From assembly GCA_947505915.1 (NCBI GenBank), contig CANNNH010000014.1, positions 1-16,598 of the forward strand: a DNA stretch of 16,598 nucleotides, read 5' to 3'. Shown here one piece after another: positions 7,177 through 15,118 of this stretch (position 1 is the stretch's first letter; each line of letters opens with the position of its first letter). This stretch comes from Comamonadaceae bacterium. Lineage in GTDB: Bacteria; Pseudomonadota; Gammaproteobacteria; Burkholderiales; Burkholderiaceae. Position numbers and translations under genes: made by a program. The notes below the pieces were generated by a model, which did no database searches, was not told where the DNA came from, and saw only the letters and a list, made by a program, of their open reading frames with translations.

Positions 7177-8763
7177 ATGAATCAGGCGCAACCCAATATT
7201 TTGCTGGTCATGGCAGACCAGTTGGCTGTGCAGACCTTGCCCTTTCACGGGCACCCCTTGGTCAGGACTCCGCACTTGAGCGCACTGGCTGCGCGGGGTG
7301 TGGTGTTTGACAGCGCCTATTGCAACTTCCCGATTTGCGCGCCGTCTCGCGTGTCCATGCTGAGCGGGCGCTTACCGCATTCCCTGGGTGCTTATGACAA
7401 TGCATCCGAATTCGCGTCGGCAACGCCGACCATGGCCCACTACATGCGCCAAGCGGGTTACCGCACCATTTTGTGCGGCAAGATGCATTTCATCGGGGCA
7501 GATCAGTTGCATGGTTTTGACGAACGCCTGACCACCGATATTTACCCGGCCGACTTTGCATGGACACCAGACTGGCTCAAAGGCCCTGCCTACAGGCCAA
7601 CCGGCGTGAGTATGCGCCCGGTTCTGGAAGCAGGCCCCTGCGTGCGCAGCATGCAAATCGATTACGACGACGAGGTTGAATACAAGGGTGCTCAATGCCT
7701 GTACGACCTGGCGCGCTCGCCGCGGGACAAACCTTTTTTTCTGACCGTCTCTTACACCCATCCGCACCCGCCCTTCGTTGCCCCGCAGCGCTTTTGGGAC
7801 TTGTACCGGGAAGAGGAAATCGACGCGCCACGAGTGCCGCCTATTGCTTATGACGACTTAGACGTGCACAGCCAGTGGCTCTATGTGGCGCATGCGCAAG
7901 ACCTGTACAGCGTGTCCGAAGCGCAAGTGCGCCGCGCGCGCCACGCGTACTACGGCATGGTCAGTTATGTGGATGAAAAAATCGGCCGCATCCTGAACGT
8001 ACTCAAAGAAACCGGCCTGGAGGACAACACCGTCGTGGTGTTTTGCGGCGACCACGGTGAAATGCTGGGTGAGCGCGGCATGTGGTTCAAGCAATGCTTT
8101 TTCGAATCCTCAGTGCGTGTTCCGCTGATTGTCTCCATGCCTGACCGCTTTGCGCCAGCCAGGGTGGCTGACCATGTCTCGCTGGTGGACCTGTTGCCCA
8201 CGTTCAGGGACCTGGCCCATCACGGGCAGCCGCCACCCGCGGTAGGCCTCTTGCACGGGCAAAGCCTGATGGGCTTGCTGCATGGCGAGACAGAAGACCA
8301 GCGCTGCGTGGTGTCGGAATACAGCTCCGAGGGCGTGATGGCCCCCTCGCGCATGGTGCGCATGGGCCCATGGAAATACATCTTCACGCATGGCCTGGCA
8401 CCGTTGATGTTCAACCTGGAAACAGACCCTGATGAACTCCACAACCTGGCAGGGCAAAATGCCTATGCACAGACTGAGGAGCGCCTGCACGCCCTCCTGG
8501 TGAAAGACTGGGACCCTGCCGACATGCACGCGCGCATCCTGGCGATCCAACGCGAGCGTCTGTTTTTGGCGGAAGTGGCCAGTCAGTCCGAGACAACGCC
8601 CAACTGGGCCTACCAACCTTTTGTAGATGAAAGCCAGCGCTTTATTCGTGGCTCCGGGGCCGCCGGGCCGACCACCGTCAAAGCGCGGGCACGCTTTCCT
8701 TTCGTCGAGCCGGTACAACCCGACATACAAAAAACACAGGGCAGTGAAAAGAAGAAAAAATGA
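7177..8763 (+). CDS. Choline-sulfatase-like sulfatase (BetC family)
   Basis: Cys-type sulfatase of 528 residues, slightly longer than S. meliloti BetC. From the ATG at 7177 its numbering lines up with BetC as I remember it: Asp14-Gln15, C-A-P-S-R with Cys54 (formylglycine site) and Arg58, Asn75 in YDNASEF, Lys102/His104 in CGKMHF, Trp129 in ADFAWTPD. The second metal pair is Asp292-His293 in FCGDHGEMLGERG. The long match around LHGFDERLTTDIYPADFAWTPD is the clearest family mark, and the C-terminal tail resembles the choline-sulfatase C-terminal domain. BetC releases choline and sulfate from choline-O-sulfate in the cytoplasm; there is no signal peptide here either. Two choline-contacting positions look changed: the region of His145 reads T-G-V-S-M, and the tail segment with Asp500 reads S-G-A-A-G-P-T-T. 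The substrate may therefore differ. An upstream TTG (7147) overlaps the previous gene and is less likely. Confidence 0.88.
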   Translation: MNQAQPNILLVMADQLAVQTLPFHGHPLVRTPHLSALAARGVVFDSAYCNFPICAPSRVSMLSGRLPHSLGAYDNASEFASATPTMAHYMRQAGYRTILCGKMHFIGADQLHGFDERLTTDIYPADFAWTPDWLKGPAYRPTGVSMRPVLEAGPCVRSMQIDYDDEVEYKGAQCLYDLARSPRDKPFFLTVSYTHPHPPFVAPQRFWDLYREEEIDAPRVPPIAYDDLDVHSQWLYVAHAQDLYSVSEAQVRRARHAYYGMVSYVDEKIGRILNVLKETGLEDNTVVVFCGDHGEMLGERGMWFKQCFFESSVRVPLIVSMPDRFAPARVADHVSLVDLLPTFRDLAHHGQPPPAVGLLHGQSLMGLLHGETEDQRCVVSEYSSEGVMAPSRMVRMGPWKYIFTHGLAPLMFNLETDPDELHNLAGQNAYAQTEERLHALLVKDWDPADMHARILAIQRERLFLAEVASQSETTPNWAYQPFVDESQRFIRGSGAAGPTTVKARARFPFVEPVQPDIQKTQGSEKKKK

Positions 8764-8802
8764 ATAGCAAAAATTCGATCACTGCACCCGCCCAGCCCCG
8801 CC

Positions 8803-10245
8803 TTAAAGCAAACCGGCTTGCGTAATGAACTTGGGGTTCAGATAGGCTTCCAGTGCTTCTGTGCCGCCTTCGGATCCGTAGCCTGAATCTTTAACGCCGC
8901 CAAAAGGTGTTTCAGGCATGCCCAAACCCAGGTGGTTGATGCTGACCATACCGGCCTGCAAGGCGCCGCCGATTTGTTGCGCGGTGCGCGCAGACCGGGT
9001 CCAGGCGTAGGACGCAAGACCAGCGGGCAAGCGGTTTGCTTCGCGCACTGCATCATCAAATGTGGCAAAGGGGTTGATCAAGGCCATGGGCCCGAAGGGC
9101 TCGTCAGACATGGCGTGCGCTTGGTTGGGCACTTCCGTCAACACAGTGGGCTCCCAGAAATTGCCAGCCCCTTTCATCGGTTTACCGCCCAGGAGAAGTT
9201 GCGCATGCTGCGCGCAGGCATCGTCTGTCAAACTTTGCATGGCCTGGACGCGGCGCGGATTTGCCAGCGGCCCCATGCTGCTGGCGGCATCCAGTCCATT
9301 GCCTACTTTGAGCTGGCGTGTGTGCTCCAGGAACTGGGCTACGAAGTCGCGGTACACCCCTTCTTGCACCAGAAACCGGGTAGGCGACACGCAGACCTGG
9401 CCGGCATTGCGGAACTTGCTGGCCACCATGGTCTTGGCGGCCAAAGCGATGTCTGCATCGTCGAACACAATCACAGGCGCATGACCGCCCAGCTCCATGG
9501 TCATTCGCTTCATGTGCAAACCGGCCATAGACGCCAGTTGCTTGCCTACCGCGGTGGAGCCGGTAAAAGAAATTTTGCGAATCGCCGGATGCGCAATCAG
9601 GTACGAAGAAATTTGTGCGGGGTCGCCATAAATCAGATTGATCACGCCAGCGGGAACACCGGCGTCGATGAAGGTGGTGATCAGGGCTGCGGGCGAAGCA
9701 GGCGTTTCCTCCGGGGCCTTGACCACGATGGAGCAACCTGCAGCCAGCGCGGCAGCGAGTTTGCGCACGATTTGGTTGATCGGAAAGTTCCAGGGCGTGA
9801 ATGCCGCAACAGGTCCCACCGGCTCTTTGACCACCAGTTGGTAAACATCCTGCTGGCGCGCCGGAATGACGCGGCCATAGGCGCGCCGTCCTTCTTCAGC
9901 AAACCAGTCTATGGTGTCTGCCCCGGCCATCACCTCCAGCCGCGCCTCGGCCAGAGGTTTGCCCTGCTCCATAGTCATCAAGCGGGCGACAGCGTCTGCC
10001 CGGTCGCGCAGCAACTGCGCGGCTTTACGCATGGTCTTGTAACGCTCAAACGCACTGGTACGGCGCCAGACCTCAAAGCCCCGCTCCGCGGCATCAGCGG
10101 CCTGGGCTAGATCGTCCAAGTCAGCGCATGCCAGTTGCGCCAACACCTCGCCGGTGGCAGGGTTGCGCACCGGCAGACTGCGGCCAGAGGAACCTGCGCG
10201 CCATTGGCCGTCGATATAAAGTTGGGTGTCAGGGTAATCGCTCAT
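8803..10245 (-). CDS. NAD(P)-dependent aldehyde dehydrogenase (succinate-semialdehyde dehydrogenase type)
   Basis: Cytoplasmic aldehyde dehydrogenase of 480 residues, the usual length for the GabD group. Catalytic and cofactor marks are in place: PWNFP with Asn153, Lys176 in [21 protein letters not shown] (226-237), Glu251 in MELGGHAP and nucleophile Cys285 in [11 protein letters not shown]. The C-terminal [15 protein letters not shown] is also typical. It oxidises an aldehyde to a carboxylic acid; sequence alone does not fix the substrate. It follows the GMC oxidoreductase by 44 bp on the same strand, so the pair probably performs alcohol to aldehyde to acid, as BetA and BetB do for choline. 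Sulfolactaldehyde dehydrogenase of sulfoquinovose degraders belongs to the same GabD-like group, which is a competing reading. The gene converges on the BetC-like gene with a 39-bp gap. Confidence 0.92.
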   Translation of the reverse strand: MSDYPDTQLYIDGQWRAGSSGRSLPVRNPATGEVLAQLACADLDDLAQAADAAERGFEVWRRTSAFERYKTMRKAAQLLRDRADAVARLMTMEQGKPLAEARLEVMAGADTIDWFAEEGRRAYGRVIPARQQDVYQLVVKEPVGPVAAFTPWNFPINQIVRKLAAALAAGCSIVVKAPEETPASPAALITTFIDAGVPAGVINLIYGDPAQISSYLIAHPAIRKISFTGSTAVGKQLASMAGLHMKRMTMELGGHAPVIVFDDADIALAAKTMVASKFRNAGQVCVSPTRFLVQEGVYRDFVAQFLEHTRQLKVGNGLDAASSMGPLANPRRVQAMQSLTDDACAQHAQLLLGGKPMKGAGNFWEPTVLTEVPNQAHAMSDEPFGPMALINPFATFDDAVREANRLPAGLASYAWTRSARTAQQIGGALQAGMVSINHLGLGMPETPFGGVKDSGYGSEGGTEALEAYLNPKFITQAGLL

Positions 10246-10289
10246 TATTTTCTTTCGGGTTTTAAGTGCGTATCAGGCAGATACACGCA

Positions 10290-11936
10290 TCAAGTTGAAG
10301 CATGAACGGGGGCACGGCGTTGTGCATCTTCAAGCACCATCGCTGCACCTTTTTCACCGATCATGATAGCGGCCGCATTGGTATTGGTAGACACCAGGCG
10401 CGGCATCACAGAAGCATCAATCACGCGCAAGCCTTCCACACCGCGCACGCGCAGGCGCTCGTCCACGACGGCCTGTTGATCTGCGCCCATGCGGCAAGTG
10501 CCCACGGGGTGATAGACCGTGCCGCCGCGCTCGCGGGCAAAGGCTTCTAAAGCCTTGTCGCCGATCACGCCATTGCCCGGAAAATATTCTTCGCCCGTCA
10601 CCAAGCCGCGAAAAGCCGGTTGCTCATAAATTTCGCGCAACTGGCGCAGCCCTGCCACCAGCACACGCACGTCCTGAGAGTCGCGCAAATAATTGGAGAC
10701 GATGCGCGGCGCAAGCGTCGGGTCTGCAGATTGCAATTGAACCGTGCCGCTGGACACAGGCCGGCATTGCGTTGCCGATGCCGAAAACCCGGAGAAACGG
10801 TGCAGTGAATCCCCCGGCTTATCGACTGACAAAGGCATCACGTTAAACAACACATCGGCTCGACCGCCCTGCGCATGCTCGGTACACCCCAGCCCACCCA
10901 CCTGACCCGCGCCAACAGTTAAGGGTCCGCGTTGCTTAAACAACCATTGCGCACCCATCTGCGCCAGCCGCACAGGGTTGCGCACATCGTCATTGAGTGA
11001 ATGTGCTTTGCGCAGCTTCACAATCACACGCGCCTGGTAGTGGTCTTGCAAATTTGAGCCCACATCGGGCGCATCAGCCTTGACCGCAATGCCGTGAGAG
11101 CGCAACAAGGCCGCCGGACCGATACCCGAAAGTTGCAAGATCTGCGGTGACTGCAAAGCGCCGGCGGCCAGCAGCACTTCGCCGTCCACACGCGCCTGCT
11201 GGCGCTCACCCGATTGCAGCCATTGCACGCCCGCTGCGCGCCCGTTTTCTTGAAGTATTTGTGTGACATGTGCACCGGTGACGATGCGCAGATTTTTGCG
11301 GCCCGTCACGGGACGCAAAAAAGCGGTAGACGCATCGCAGCGCCAGTGCCCGCGCAAGGTCAGCTGATAGCGACCCATACCGTCGGACTGCGCACCGTTG
11401 AAGTCATCGGTACGGGCATGGCCGGCTTGGGCTGCCGCATCCAACCAAGCTTCGCAATAGGGATGGTCATTGCGCAAGTCCGATACGCCCAATTCGCCGC
11501 TGTCGCCGTGGTAATCATTGGCACCACCTTCGTAGCGCTCAGAGCGTTTGAAAAAAGGCAAAACATCGTCATAGCCCCAGCCCTTAGCACCCAACGCAGC
11601 CCAATCGTCATAGTCTGCGCGCTGACCGCGTATGTAGAGCAAACCATTGATGGCGCTGGAGCCGCCCAGCACCTTGCCGCGCGGCCACACCATAGTCCGG
11701 CCCATGGTGTAGGACTGCGGCTCTACTGGAAACTGCCAGGAAAACCGGGTGTCGTTGATGGTTCTGAAATAGCCCACCGGCAAACGCAACCAAAATCCCT
11801 GGGATGCACCACCTGCTTCGAGCAACAAGACACGGCAAGCCGGGTCTGCACTCAAGCGGTTGGCCAACACACAACCGGCTGAACCCGCGCCAACGATGAT
11901 GTAGTCAAAACCCTCTGATGTAGCGGCGATGTTCAT
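10290..11936 (-). CDS. GMC family FAD-dependent oxidoreductase (choline/alcohol dehydrogenase type)
   Basis: Flavoprotein alcohol dehydrogenase of 548 residues, normal for the glucose-methanol-choline family that includes choline dehydrogenase BetA. The N-terminal ADP-binding motif is VGAGSAGCVLANRL (G16, G18, G21) with LLLEAGG after it. Two GMC signatures are present: GRTMVWPRGKVLGGSSAING and GALQSPQILQLSGIGP. The active-site His is His476 in VYHPVGTCRMG and the partner Asn is Asn520 in STNTNAAAIMIGEKGA, a spacing of 44 as in choline oxidase. It oxidises a primary alcohol to an aldehyde, probably the alcohol released by a sulfatase. It is upstream of the aldehyde dehydrogenase. It lies 181 bp downstream of the ABC binding-protein gene on the same strand, so it could be the distal part of the importer operon or have its own promoter in that gap. 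Start at 11936; no strong ribosome site seen. Confidence 0.92.
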   Translation of the reverse strand: MNIAATSEGFDYIIVGAGSAGCVLANRLSADPACRVLLLEAGGASQGFWLRLPVGYFRTINDTRFSWQFPVEPQSYTMGRTMVWPRGKVLGGSSAINGLLYIRGQRADYDDWAALGAKGWGYDDVLPFFKRSERYEGGANDYHGDSGELGVSDLRNDHPYCEAWLDAAAQAGHARTDDFNGAQSDGMGRYQLTLRGHWRCDASTAFLRPVTGRKNLRIVTGAHVTQILQENGRAAGVQWLQSGERQQARVDGEVLLAAGALQSPQILQLSGIGPAALLRSHGIAVKADAPDVGSNLQDHYQARVIVKLRKAHSLNDDVRNPVRLAQMGAQWLFKQRGPLTVGAGQVGGLGCTEHAQGGRADVLFNVMPLSVDKPGDSLHRFSGFSASATQCRPVSSGTVQLQSADPTLAPRIVSNYLRDSQDVRVLVAGLRQLREIYEQPAFRGLVTGEEYFPGNGVIGDKALEAFARERGGTVYHPVGTCRMGADQQAVVDERLRVRGVEGLRVIDASVMPRLVSTNTNAAAIMIGEKGAAMVLEDAQRRAPVHAST

Positions 11937-12054
11937 GGTGTCTTGAAAAGAAAAGGCAAGGGCAGTTGAACATGCTGTTGAAATTTAAATTGCACTTGGT
12001 TTGAGGCGGTGAGCAGACAGTTGCCTGCGGCGCCGATACCCCACTCCATGCCTG

Positions 12055-12096
12055 GCTGACTAAGCTCCGCACCTTCAGGCACGGAGCTCAGTCAGC
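12055..12096. terminator. Strong hairpin after the ABC binding-protein gene (terminator or processing signal)
   Basis: A 15-bp inverted repeat: left arm GCTGACTAAGCTCCG (12055-12069) and right arm CGGAGCTCAGTCAGC (12082-12096), with one mismatch and a 12-base loop. It lies 21 bases past the stop of the minus-strand binding-protein gene and upstream of the GMC gene. No T-run follows on either strand, so it is not a textbook intrinsic terminator. It could instead protect the 3' end of the importer message and set different levels for the upstream and downstream genes. The remainder of the 11937-12117 gap shows no gene and no clear promoter. Confidence 0.55.
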
Positions 12097-12117
12097 AAGG
12101 GCTGGTCATGCCAACCA

Positions 12118-13128
12118 TCAGGCCTTGACGTTCAACAGCAAGGAAGTGTCGAAATATGTCTTGGCTGGCACCGGGTTTTGAATACCGCCAAAGCGCGCAT
12201 AAAAATCTGTCACTTGCTGCAGCCATCCCAATGCCGTGCCGTCCTGATAGAGTTTTTGCCACTCCGCTGCAGTGTGGTACTTAGACGCCTTGAACTGCTC
12301 CTGCAATTCGGCCAACGGAACTTGCTCGTAGTTTTTGGCTTGGATGATGGGCAAGATAGTCGCTGAATTTTTGATCAGATCGTCATTGGAAGCCGCCCAG
12401 CCGCGCACGACCTGTGCAACCACTGCGCGATTTTTCTCAAAGTAGTCGGCTCGTGTTGCCCAGCCACCGACGATGGCAGACTTGGGGAAATAGGCCGAGG
12501 CATCCACCAGCATTTTGGCCCCAGGTACGCGCTGGCGGACCTGCATGTTGAATGGCACCCACAAGGCCACTGCCGGGACGGCACCGGAGATGAAGGAGGT
12601 GACCGCCACAGGCATACCTTGGTTGACGAGCTCAACATCCTTTGCAGGGTCCAAGCCGTTAGCGCGCAAGGCCGCATCCAGGAACACGTGAGCCGTGGTC
12701 CCCAAGGTGGTGGAGATTTTTTTGCCCTTCAGGTCAGCCCATGTCTTGACCCCTTGGTCTTCCCGGATCCACAGCTGAGCCGTAGCAAACTCAATGTTGT
12801 TGATTAAAAAAGCTTTGCCCTGCCCGCGCGCGGGAAAGTTGGAGATCACTGCGCCAGTGGACAACATGTCCAGGCTTCCGCCAATCATGGCATTGAAAAG
12901 TTCCAGACCGGTATTGAACTTGACCGGGTCAAACTCAATGCCCTCTTTGGCCCAATGCCCGCGATGCACACCCGTCCACAGTTGACCCGTCACGGCCAAG
13001 GTGTCCACATAACCCACGCGGATTTTGGTGCGCTGCTGCGCGATAGCCGGGGCGCCCAGACTGGCCAAGCCGGCGGCACCCAGGCCCAAAACGATATTGC
13101 GGCGACGAAGTTGTAAGTTATTGCTCAT
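12118..13128 (-). CDS. ABC transporter substrate-binding protein (NMT1/SsuA-TauA-like), Tat-type signal
   Basis: Periplasmic binding protein of 336 residues from the nitrate/sulfonate/taurine/pyrimidine-precursor group. The N-terminus LRRRNIVLGLGAAGLA followed by APAIA is a twin-arginine-like signal with cleavage near residue 30. The mature protein starts with T-K-I-R-V-G-Y-V-D-T and has the family elements FNAMIGGSLDMLSTGAVIS, TWADLKGKKISTTLGTTAHV and LRANGLDPAKDVELVNQG. The start at 13128 is well supported by AAGGAG (13135-13140) six bases upstream. It is the third gene of an importer unit after the permease and ATPase, 53 bp downstream of the ATPase stop. Relatives import sulfonates, taurine or nitrate. 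Here the sulfatase context suggests a sulfated or sulfonated organic anion, which is inference. Confidence 0.92.
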   Translation of the reverse strand: MSNNLQLRRRNIVLGLGAAGLASLGAPAIAQQRTKIRVGYVDTLAVTGQLWTGVHRGHWAKEGIEFDPVKFNTGLELFNAMIGGSLDMLSTGAVISNFPARGQGKAFLINNIEFATAQLWIREDQGVKTWADLKGKKISTTLGTTAHVFLDAALRANGLDPAKDVELVNQGMPVAVTSFISGAVPAVALWVPFNMQVRQRVPGAKMLVDASAYFPKSAIVGGWATRADYFEKNRAVVAQVVRGWAASNDDLIKNSATILPIIQAKNYEQVPLAELQEQFKASKYHTAAEWQKLYQDGTALGWLQQVTDFYARFGGIQNPVPAKTYFDTSLLLNVKA

Positions 13129-13181
13129 GAGAATCTCCTTTAGATCGTGAAGAAAAACCGAAAATTGACTTTACTGCCATG

Positions 13182-13985
13182 CTAACCAGAAGCAACACCC
13201 AATCGCTGCTGCACTTCATACTCCGCCATCACAAGATCGCGAACGTGCGCCTTGATGGCAATGAATTCTGCTGTTTCGTGCAGGCTCTCGTTACGCGGGT
13301 AGCCGAACGGAATCTCTATGATTTCCTTGATGCGCGCAGGTCGCGCAGTCACCACAACAATACGGGAGGCGAGGTACACAGCCTCGTCTACCGAGTGAGT
13401 GATCATCATCACTGTTTTGCCTTCCCGCTGAAGAACTTCGAGCAGCAAGTTCTGCATTTTGGAACGCGTTTGCGCATCCAGCGCCCCAAAAGGCTCGTCC
13501 ATCAAAAGAAACTCGGGTTGGGCCGCATAGGCTCGTGCAATCGCCAAGCGTTGGCGCATACCGCCTGAGAGCGTTTTAGGAAAGGCCTTCGCAAAATCTG
13601 TCAGTCCCATCAACTCCAGATACTTGCGGCAGACAGATTCAGCCTCGGCAGCAGGGGTCTTGCTCCCGGAAAGACGCAAGCCGAAAAGAATATTCTGCTC
13701 AACGGTCAGCCATGGAAAAACGCCGTACTCTTGGAAGATGACACCGCGATCTCGACCCGGGCCCTGTATCGGATTGCCATCCAGCGTCAGACTTCCTTCA
13801 GTTGGCTTGGCAAAGCCTGCAAGGAGGTTCATCAGCGTGGTTTTGCCACAGCCTGACGGACCGACGATGCAGATGAACTCGTTTTCCCGGATATCCAAGG
13901 ACACACCGTCCACCACCCGCAAGGGCCCGTTCTCGGTTTGAAAATCAAAAGAAACTTTGTCAAATTGGATGCGTGGTGTGGTCAT
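13182..13985 (-). CDS. ABC transporter ATP-binding protein (nitrate/sulfonate/taurine type)
   Basis: Cytoplasmic ATPase of an import system, 267 residues. Walker A is GPSGCGKTT (42-50), the Q-loop has Gln85 in FQEYGVFPW, the signature is LSGGMRQR (139-146), Walker B is FLLMDE with Glu164, the D-loop is FGALD and the switch His is His197 in MITHSVDEA. FQEYGVFPWLTV and LMDEPFGALDAQTR are characteristic of the SsuB/TauB/NrtD group. The reading frame is open up to 14267, but that extension is a shadow of the permease. The ATG at 13985 overlaps the permease stop by four bases (ATGA), which fits coupled translation. Energises uptake with the adjacent permease and binding protein. Confidence 0.94.
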   Translation of the reverse strand: MTTPRIQFDKVSFDFQTENGPLRVVDGVSLDIRENEFICIVGPSGCGKTTLMNLLAGFAKPTEGSLTLDGNPIQGPGRDRGVIFQEYGVFPWLTVEQNILFGLRLSGSKTPAAEAESVCRKYLELMGLTDFAKAFPKTLSGGMRQRLAIARAYAAQPEFLLMDEPFGALDAQTRSKMQNLLLEVLQREGKTVMMITHSVDEAVYLASRIVVVTARPARIKEIIEIPFGYPRNESLHETAEFIAIKAHVRDLVMAEYEVQQRLGVASG

Positions 13986-14749
13986 TGAGCCTCCACTCGC
14001 TCTTGCCAGCGGATCATGCGCCGGGTGACTGCGCGCAAGGCCATGTCCATGGTCATGGCGACGACACCGATGCAGACAATCCCCACGTAAATCACATCGA
14101 TTTGGAAGAAAGATCCTGCGCTCTGTATCAGTGCACCGAGTCCCTGCTGGGCAGCCACCAGCTCTGAAGCCACCAAGGTGGCCCAAGCCACGCCCAGAGC
14201 AACCCGCAGCGAGGTCAGGATGTGGGGCATGGTCATCGGCACAATGACTCTTGAGAAAATTTCCCATTCATTGGCCCCTAAGGTGCGGGCTGCCTTGATG
14301 TAAATGGGGCTGATTTGAGACACACCTTCGTACATCACAATCACGCCCGCAAAAAAACTGGCGTAAAAAAGGATGATGACTTTGGCCGGTTCGTCGATTC
14401 CGAAATACACCACCACCAAAGGAATCAGGGCAATGGGTGGAAGGGCCCGGAAAAAATTGATCAGGGGATCAAGAAAAGTTCGAGCGCTTTTGTACCAGCC
14501 AATCAAAAAACCTACCGGCACAGCCAGTGCGATGCCAAGTGCCACGCCCAGCGTGACACGTTGGGTCGACTTGAGGATGTCAATGCTCAGCCTTCCACCA
14601 AACAGCAATTCAATCAGCTTTGTCGCGACCTGCGCCGGCGTAGGCATGAGACCGGGGTTCACGAAGCCCGAGGTTGCAAGGCCTTGCCATAAAGCAATCA
14701 ACAAAAACCAGGGCAGCAACAACAGACCGAAATGGCGCAAGCGAGGCAC
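13982..14749 (-). CDS. ABC transporter permease (SsuC/TauC-like)
   Basis: Inner-membrane channel subunit of the importer, 255 residues, normal for this family, with about six hydrophobic segments. The binding-protein-dependent permease loop (EAA region) is seen at about 154-171: ARTLGANEWEIFSRVIVP, preceded by EGVSQISPIY. It is the first gene of the minus-strand importer unit and overlaps the ATPase gene by ATGA. The 126-bp gap to the divergent SAF-domain gene carries the second copy of the shared 20-bp motif, 34 bases upstream of this start, in a position to control the importer. Confidence 0.93.
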   Translation of the reverse strand: MPRLRHFGLLLLPWFLLIALWQGLATSGFVNPGLMPTPAQVATKLIELLFGGRLSIDILKSTQRVTLGVALGIALAVPVGFLIGWYKSARTFLDPLINFFRALPPIALIPLVVVYFGIDEPAKVIILFYASFFAGVIVMYEGVSQISPIYIKAARTLGANEWEIFSRVIVPMTMPHILTSLRVALGVAWATLVASELVAAQQGLGALIQSAGSFFQIDVIYVGIVCIGVVAMTMDMALRAVTRRMIRWQERVEAQ

Positions 14750-14783
14750 GATAAGAACACTCCAATGGATGAAATTTCGCCCT

Positions 14784-14803
14784 ATGTTACTATAAATAGA
14801 ACT
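14784..14803. promoter_or_regulatory. Candidate GntR operator, site 2 (importer / UxaA divergent promoter)
   Basis: The core GTTACTATAAATAGAAC is part of a block identical at 19 of 20 positions to 5360-5379; the only change is G to A in the central step. The CTAT-NN-ATAG inverted repeat is kept (14790-14799). The block is 34 bases from the permease start and 72 bases from the SAF-domain gene start, placed to act on both divergent units. TATAGT on the minus strand could be a -10 element for the permease, with no good -35 seen. Recurrence in the two divergent gaps, and my not seeing it in the other intergenic gaps here, supports a shared regulator. Confidence 0.6.
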
Positions 14804-14875
14804 TTAAAACCTAATGCTTTTCCTGACAAGTAAGTTGAAGCCTTGCCCAGCGATTTTTACCCTTCAAAATTCAGC

Positions 14876-15118
14876 ATGAGCCGCATCAGCCTCACCGTTC
14901 ATCCCGATGACAACGTCAGCACTTTGTTGGACTTTCAAACCGACGTGAAGATCACACGTGACGGTCTCGTGCTGGTGGAGTCGATTCCTTTCGGGCATAA
15001 AGTGGCCCGTCAAGAAATTGCAAAGGGGCACTCTGTCATTAAATATGGCGTGGCCATCGGCAAAGCCACAACAACCATACGGGCTGGGGAGCATGTTCAT
15101 GTCCACAACTGCAGCTAA
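14876..15118 (+). CDS. UxaA-family small subunit, SAF domain (altronate dehydratase / sulfolactate sulfo-lyase alpha type)
   Basis: An 80-residue protein that is almost entirely one SAF domain, as found at the N-terminus of altronate and galactarate dehydratases or as a separate small subunit. Family marks are LTVHPDDNVSTLLDF near the start, IPFGHKVARQEIAKG in the middle, VIKYGVAIGKAT and the closing AGEHVHVHN. It forms the substrate-lid half of a two-subunit enzyme with the following gene, whose start overlaps its end by 20 bases. The same split arrangement is known for SuyA/SuyB (sulfolactate sulfo-lyase) and for some altronate-type dehydratases. The frame is also open from a TTG at 14843, but ATG 14876 begins exactly where family members begin. 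The gene is divergent from the importer across the second shared motif. Confidence 0.85.
   Translation: MSRISLTVHPDDNVSTLLDFQTDVKITRDGLVLVESIPFGHKVARQEIAKGHSVIKYGVAIGKATTTIRAGEHVHVHNCS

Noticed and set aside
8932..10110. Long plus-strand open frame of 392 codons
   Set aside because: It lies fully antisense to the well-supported aldehyde dehydrogenase gene and shows no recognisable domain; it is a shadow of GC-rich coding sequence.
11214..11882. Plus-strand open frame of 222 codons
   Set aside because: It is antisense to the GMC oxidoreductase gene and has no family resemblance or ribosome site.
13986..14267. N-terminal extension of the ABC ATPase
   Set aside because: It overlaps the permease in another frame; family proteins begin at the ATG at 13985, which overlaps the permease stop by ATGA.
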